Both the position numbers and the translations under genes were made by a program. Below are positions 15,176 to 18,851 of a DNA stretch of 18,851 nucleotides, one piece after another (positions within the stretch are counted from its first letter, which is position 1; each line of letters begins with the position of its first letter). This DNA is from Candidatus Aminicenantes bacterium UBA2199. Lineage in GTDB: Bacteria; Acidobacteriota; Aminicenantia; UBA2199. The stretch spans positions 1 through 18,851 of the forward strand of contig DCVB01000044.1 of the NCBI GenBank assembly GCA_002327965.1. Direction: 5' to 3'. The notes under the pieces are model-generated. The model was not told the origin of the DNA and did not search any database. It was given only the letters and a program-made list of their open reading frames with translations.

Positions 15176-16773
15176 GAAAGCGACTGCCCTGGCTGCTCCT
15201 GCCCCTGGTGCTGCTGGCGGGCTTTTGGTTCCTCAGCCAACGCCGCCCCGCACCCGATCACATCTTCCTGATCACCCTGGACACCACCCGGGCCGACGCG
15301 GTCGATTACCGGACGACGGGGAATGAACGCACCCCGAGCCTGTCCGCCCTGGCGGCGGCGGGAACGCGCTTCGACAATGCCTACAGCGTCATCCCCATCA
15401 CCACTCCCAGCCACGCCGCCATGTTCTATTCCCTGCCGCCGCACGTGTTCAAGATCTACAACAACGGGCAGGAGCGCGCCGTCCCCTATCCGTCCCTGGC
15501 CGAGATCATGAAGCGCAACGGCTATGCCACCGGCGCCGTCATCTCCCTGGCCGTTCTCAAGAGCGAATTCGGCCTGGCCAAGGGCTTCGACCATTACCTG
15601 GAAAACTTCAAGCCCGGCCTGTGGTACCGGACGGCCGCCGAGGTCAACCGCGACGCGTTCGCCCTGATCGACACACTGAAAAGCGGCCGGTCGTTCATCT
15701 GGATCCATTATTCCGACCCCCATGAGCCCTATTTCCCGCCCGGGCCCAAGGAACGCTTCACCGTTTCCCTCGGCGACGAGATCCTATACAGCGGTCCGAG
15801 CATCGATCAGCCGGTTCTGCGCCTGCCGCTCATCCTGGAACCGGGCGTAAGCACCATCCGCCTGGATAGCGAAATGCCATCGAGCCTGAACGGGGGGGAA
15901 TTCACCGGCGTCTCTTTCTCCAACCTTCACCTCCAGGCGCTGGAGCCTGGCGCCGGCATCGACATGGCCCATTCTCCCGACCTGCTGAAGCGCAGCGAAC
16001 GCTACGGCCTGGTCACGCTCAGCACCGCCGCGACCCGCTCCAGCCTGGTCCTGACCAACCGGGGCCATACGGCCTGCCGCGCCGAACTGTCCTTCAAGTA
16101 CCAGCTCAAGATCAGCGATGACGCCAAGCGCCGGGGCTACGAGCAGGAAATGCGCTACCTGGACGCACAGTTTGGCCGCTTGCTGGACCACGTGCGGCGC
16201 GCAGGGATCTACGACCGCTCCGTGTTCCTGGTCATGGGCGACCACGGCGAGGGTTTGGGCGAATACAATTCGCATTTCGGCCACATCCATTACCTGAACA
16301 AGGTCTACACGCACGTGCCCTTCATCCTCAGCGGCCGCGGTGTCCGCGGCCGGGGAGCGCGCCCGGAACTGGTCTCCAATCTCAGCGTTGCTCCCACGCT
16401 GCTCGCCCTGGTGGGCGCCAAAAAGTCCAGGCACATGGAGGGAAACGACGTCCAGGGCACCGGCGTCGAGCCCAAGCTATTCCTGGAGACCTACTCGCCC
16501 GAGGCCTATTTTGACGCTTTCTCGGTGATCCATTTTCCCTGGCAGGTCATTTTCCACCCCGGCAGGACGGAACGCAACCTGGAGTTCTTCAACCTGGACG
16601 GGGACCGCTTCGGCACGGTCGACCTGCAGGCCGGCGCCGACCCTTCGGGGCAGCGCTCGGAAATGGTGAACTCGGTGCTGCGCATCTCGCGCATCATCAC
16701 CGCCAACAAGCGCAAGCAGGAATCGCTGAACCAGAAAACGATGGATACGCTGAAATCATTGGGGTACCTATGA
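15172..16773 (+). CDS. Membrane-anchored sulfatase/alkaline-phosphatase-superfamily hydrolase
   Basis: The 533-residue protein starts with an uncleaved-looking signal anchor (M-R-K-R, then a hydrophobic run at residues 5-21), placing the enzyme outside the cytoplasmic membrane. The sulfatase fold is evident. I-T-L-D-T-T-R-A-D gives metal ligand Asp37; T-P-S-L-S-A-L-A-A-A-G and the nucleophile segment P-I-T-T-P-S-H-A-A follow; H-Y-S-D-P-H-E-P-Y is near 178-186; V-M-G-D-H-G-E-G-L-G carries Asp357 and His358. The residue aligned with the formylglycine Cys/Ser is Thr77, so ordinary sulfatase maturation is unlikely and a Thr nucleophile (phosphohydrolase or phosphotransferase) is possible. A segment of about 120 residues (195-320) is inserted between the D-P-H-E-P-Y motif and the Y-L-D-A-Q-F-G helix. 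The ATG at 15172 overlaps the HIT gene, and the stop overlaps hisS. Confidence 0.88.
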   Translation: MRKRLPWLLLPLVLLAGFWFLSQRRPAPDHIFLITLDTTRADAVDYRTTGNERTPSLSALAAAGTRFDNAYSVIPITTPSHAAMFYSLPPHVFKIYNNGQERAVPYPSLAEIMKRNGYATGAVISLAVLKSEFGLAKGFDHYLENFKPGLWYRTAAEVNRDAFALIDTLKSGRSFIWIHYSDPHEPYFPPGPKERFTVSLGDEILYSGPSIDQPVLRLPLILEPGVSTIRLDSEMPSSLNGGEFTGVSFSNLHLQALEPGAGIDMAHSPDLLKRSERYGLVTLSTAATRSSLVLTNRGHTACRAELSFKYQLKISDDAKRRGYEQEMRYLDAQFGRLLDHVRRAGIYDRSVFLVMGDHGEGLGEYNSHFGHIHYLNKVYTHVPFILSGRGVRGRGARPELVSNLSVAPTLLALVGAKKSRHMEGNDVQGTGVEPKLFLETYSPEAYFDAFSVIHFPWQVIFHPGRTERNLEFFNLDGDRFGTVDLQAGADPSGQRSEMVNSVLRISRIITANKRKQESLNQKTMDTLKSLGYL

Positions 16774-18020
16774 GCGACATCAAGGCGCCGAAAGGCACGC
16801 GCGACATCTTCGCGCCCGAGATTTACAAGTGGCAGTACCTGGAGAGCGCCATCCGCGCCTACTACGAAAAATACCTCTACCAGGAGATCCGCACGCCGGT
16901 TTTCGAGCACAGCGAGCTGTTCAGCCGCGGCATCGGCAGCGAGACCGAGGTGGTGCAGAAGGAGATGTACACGTTCAAGGACAAGGCCGGCCGCAGCCTG
17001 ACGCTGCGGCCGGAGAACACCGCATCGGTGGTACGCGCGGCGATCGAGAACAATCTTTTCGAGACCATGGCGCCGCTGCGCTTCTACTACATCGGCCCCA
17101 TGTTCCGCTACGACAAGCCGCAAAAAGGACGATATCGCCAGTTCCAGCAGTTCGGCATCGAGGTTTTCGCCGACGACTCGCCGCAGGTCGATGCCGAGGT
17201 GATCTTCGCCGCCGTCGACTTCCTCAAGAAGCTCGGCATCGAGCAGGTGCAGCTGGAGCTGAACTCGGTGGGCTGTCCGAACTGCCGTCCCGCCTACCTG
17301 CGGTTGCTGCGCCAGGCGGCACAGGCGGAAGCGCACCGGCTCTGTGATGATTGCCTTCGCAAGATCGACGGCAATCCGCTGCGTATCTTCGACTGCAAGC
17401 AGCACGCCTGCTCCGAGATATCCCGGAGTTTCCCGGTGATCGGCGATCACCTGTGCGCCGAGTGCGGCGACCATTTCGCTGCGGTGCGCGAGGCGCTGAG
17501 CTGGATGAACACCCCCTTCCTGCTGAACCCGCGGCTGGTGCGCGGCCTGGATTATTATACCAAGACCGCCTTCGAGGTCACCTCGGGTCAGCTCGGCGCC
17601 CAGAACGCCCTGCTGGGAGGCGGCCGCTACGACAGCCTGATCCGCGAGCTCGGCGGCCCCGACATGGCCGCCATCGGCTTTGCCGCCGGCATGGAGCGCA
17701 TCATCCTGCACCTGGAACACCTCGAGGCGCCCCGGCCCAGGATCCTTTTCGTCGCCACCGGCGACCCGCAATGGCTGGCCCACGCCATGCAACTGGCCCA
17801 GGTCCTGCGCGAGGAGGGCTACCCGGTCCACCTTGACCACCAGGGCAGGAACCTCCGGAAGCAGTTCAAGAAAGCCGACCGCATCGGCGCCGCCTTTACG
17901 CTGATCCTGGCCGAGGACGAAGTTCGCGGCGACACGGTCTCGGTCAAGAACATGGCCAGCCAGGAACAGGTCAAAATCCCCCTCAAGGAACTGAACGCAT
18001 GGCTGAAGAAAAATTTCTGA
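16770..18020 (+). CDS. hisS: Histidyl-tRNA synthetase
   Basis: HisRS, a class IIa synthetase, activates histidine and charges tRNA-His. The 416-residue length is standard. The start K-G-T-R-D-I-F is family-typical. Motif 2 reads F-R-Y-D-K-P-Q-K-G-R-Y-R-Q-F (about 112-125). The histidine-specific L-V-R-G-L-D-Y-Y-T-K-T-A-F-E-V lies near 255-269, and motif 3 contains G-G-G-R-Y-D-S-L and A-A-G-M-E-R-I. The insertion domain carries several Cys pairs (G-C-P-N-C, L-C-D-D-C, C-A-E-C), a common zinc-binding-like feature of this branch. The C-terminal anticodon-binding domain is complete. The ATG overlaps the sulfatase-fold gene stop by 4 nt. No Shine-Dalgarno is evident, so translation is probably coupled. 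Confidence 0.97.
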   Translation: MSDIKAPKGTRDIFAPEIYKWQYLESAIRAYYEKYLYQEIRTPVFEHSELFSRGIGSETEVVQKEMYTFKDKAGRSLTLRPENTASVVRAAIENNLFETMAPLRFYYIGPMFRYDKPQKGRYRQFQQFGIEVFADDSPQVDAEVIFAAVDFLKKLGIEQVQLELNSVGCPNCRPAYLRLLRQAAQAEAHRLCDDCLRKIDGNPLRIFDCKQHACSEISRSFPVIGDHLCAECGDHFAAVREALSWMNTPFLLNPRLVRGLDYYTKTAFEVTSGQLGAQNALLGGGRYDSLIRELGGPDMAAIGFAAGMERIILHLEHLEAPRPRILFVATGDPQWLAHAMQLAQVLREEGYPVHLDHQGRNLRKQFKKADRIGAAFTLILAEDEVRGDTVSVKNMASQEQVKIPLKELNAWLKKNF

Positions 18021-18851
18021 AGCGCGGCATTTACTGCGGCGAGTTGCGCAAAGAGCACGAAGGCGAAATCGTCACCGTCTACGGCTGGGTGAACAACATG
18101 CGCCTGCTGGGCGGGCTGACCTTCATCGACCTGCGCGACCGCGAGGGGCTGCTGCAGGTCGTGGTCAACGAGACCTTCGCCTCCCCCGCGCTGCTCAAGG
18201 AAATCGGCAAGGAGACGGTCCTGGCCGTCAGCGGCAGGGTGGTGAAACGCGCCAAGCCCAACCCCGACCTGCCCAGCGGCCAGGTGGAGCTCGTCGCCGA
18301 GCGCATCGACATCCTGGCCTCATCGGCGGTGCCGCCTTTCGTCCCGGATGGCCGCGGCGCCGTCTCCGAGGAACTGCGTTTCAAATACCGCTACCTCGAC
18401 CTGCGCAACCCGGGCATGCAGCGCAATTTCAAGATGCGCTCCAAGGCCAACCTGCTGGTGCGCAGCTTCCTCGACCGCGAAGGCTTCCTGGACATCGAGA
18501 CGCCCATGCTGAGCAACGCCACTCCCGAGGGGGCGCGCGACTATCTCGTCCCCTCAAGGATCTACAAGGGGAAGTTTTTCGCACTGCCCCAGTCGCCGCA
18601 GCAGTTCAAGCAGCTGCTGATGGTCTCGGGCTTCGAGCGCTATTTCCAGGTCACCCGCTGCTTCCGCGACGAGGACCTGCGGACCGACCGGCAGCCCGAA
18701 TTCACCCAGATCGATCTGGAGATGTCCTTCGTTTCCGAAGAGGACGTCATGGCCCTGGCCGAGGGGATGATGCGGCGGATCTTCGAACAGATCCAGGGCC
18801 GGTCCCTGTCGCTGCCTTTTCCGCGCCTCACTTACGCCGAGGCCATGGACC
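17999..18851 (+). CDS. aspS: Aspartyl-tRNA synthetase, N-terminal part (3' end outside window)
   Basis: The frame from the ATG at 17999 is open to the window end (284 residues). It encodes the N-terminal OB-fold anticodon-binding domain (Y-C-G-E-L-R, G-W-V-N-N-M-R-L-L-G-G-L-T-F-I-D-L-R-D-R-E-G) and the first part of the class IIb catalytic domain. Clear marks are R-Y-L-D-L-R, E-T-P-M-L-S-N-A-T-P-E-G-A-R-D, L-P-Q-S-P-Q-Q-F-K-Q and motif 2 R-C-F-R-D-E-D-L-R-T-D-R-Q-P-E-F-T-Q. The start overlaps the hisS end by 22 nt. The usually conserved R-R-R-D of the OB fold reads N-M-R-L here. Leu37 matches Leu30 of E. coli AspRS, a residue associated with tRNA-Asp discrimination, but specificity cannot be settled from one residue. 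Confidence 0.95.
   Translation, partial: MAEEKFLKRGIYCGELRKEHEGEIVTVYGWVNNMRLLGGLTFIDLRDREGLLQVVVNETFASPALLKEIGKETVLAVSGRVVKRAKPNPDLPSGQVELVAERIDILASSAVPPFVPDGRGAVSEELRFKYRYLDLRNPGMQRNFKMRSKANLLVRSFLDREGFLDIETPMLSNATPEGARDYLVPSRIYKGKFFALPQSPQQFKQLLMVSGFERYFQVTRCFRDEDLRTDRQPEFTQIDLEMSFVSEEDVMALAEGMMRRIFEQIQGRSLSLPFPRLTYAEAMD

Overview
The window is GC-rich (about 60% by eye) bacterial chromosome made almost entirely of tightly packed housekeeping genes. I see no phage, insertion sequence, CRISPR array or other sign of recent transfer. A DnaK of Gram-negative type, a small secreted beta-barrel protein ending in Phe and a probable lipoprotein point to a diderm. The gene style (MerR-like gene / tRNA-Pro / surE, long-form urocanase, sulfatase-fold protein ending in a K-S-L-G-Y-type tail) reminds me of Acidobacteriota, Aminicenantes or deltaproteobacterial-type lineages. 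That placement is inference and weakly held.

Layout. Positions 1-3192 (+): the 3' end of secA overlaps guaB (IMP dehydrogenase) by 4 nt, and a small outer-membrane beta-barrel gene follows 8 nt later. Positions 3240-4511 (+): a MerR-like regulator, tRNA-Pro(GGG) and surE, packed so closely that the tRNA lies 6 nt after one gene and 22 nt before the next. Positions 4534-5675 (-): a DUF2007-type small protein downstream of a probable lipoprotein. Positions 5751-7788 (-): dnaK with its own consensus promoter and a strong terminator hairpin. Positions 7897-9724 (-): a spermidine-synthase-like gene whose protein carries a duplicated C-terminal region resembling S-adenosylmethionine decarboxylase. 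Positions 9857-11930 (-): hutU (urocanase) with a consensus promoter whose spacer holds a perfect palindrome. Positions 12049-18851 (+): a run of ispH, rpsA, a HIT-family hydrolase, a membrane-anchored sulfatase-fold protein, hisS and aspS (cut by the window end). From the HIT gene onward these genes overlap by 4, 4 and 22 nt.

Functionally, the last operon joins isoprenoid synthesis (IspH), ribosomal protein S1 and two aminoacyl-tRNA synthetases. A nucleotide hydrolase and an alkaline-phosphatase-superfamily enzyme are interleaved with them. Because the genome is GC-rich, its promoters stand out. I found well-spaced sigma-70-type hexamers (17-bp spacers) in front of the lipoprotein gene, dnaK, the speE-like gene, hutU, ispH and, less certainly, the tRNA. 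The ispH promoter places the transcription start about 6 nt before the ATG, and surE has no Shine-Dalgarno sequence, so leaderless or non-SD initiation is probably used by some genes here.

The most unusual items are the SpeE-like protein with its tandem degenerate SpeD-like repeats, the sulfatase-fold protein with Thr at the formylglycine position and a roughly 120-residue insertion, and the palindrome inside the hutU promoter. There is no gene-free stretch over 300 bases. The largest gaps are 11882-12090, 9661-9856 and 7728-7896, and each holds a promoter.
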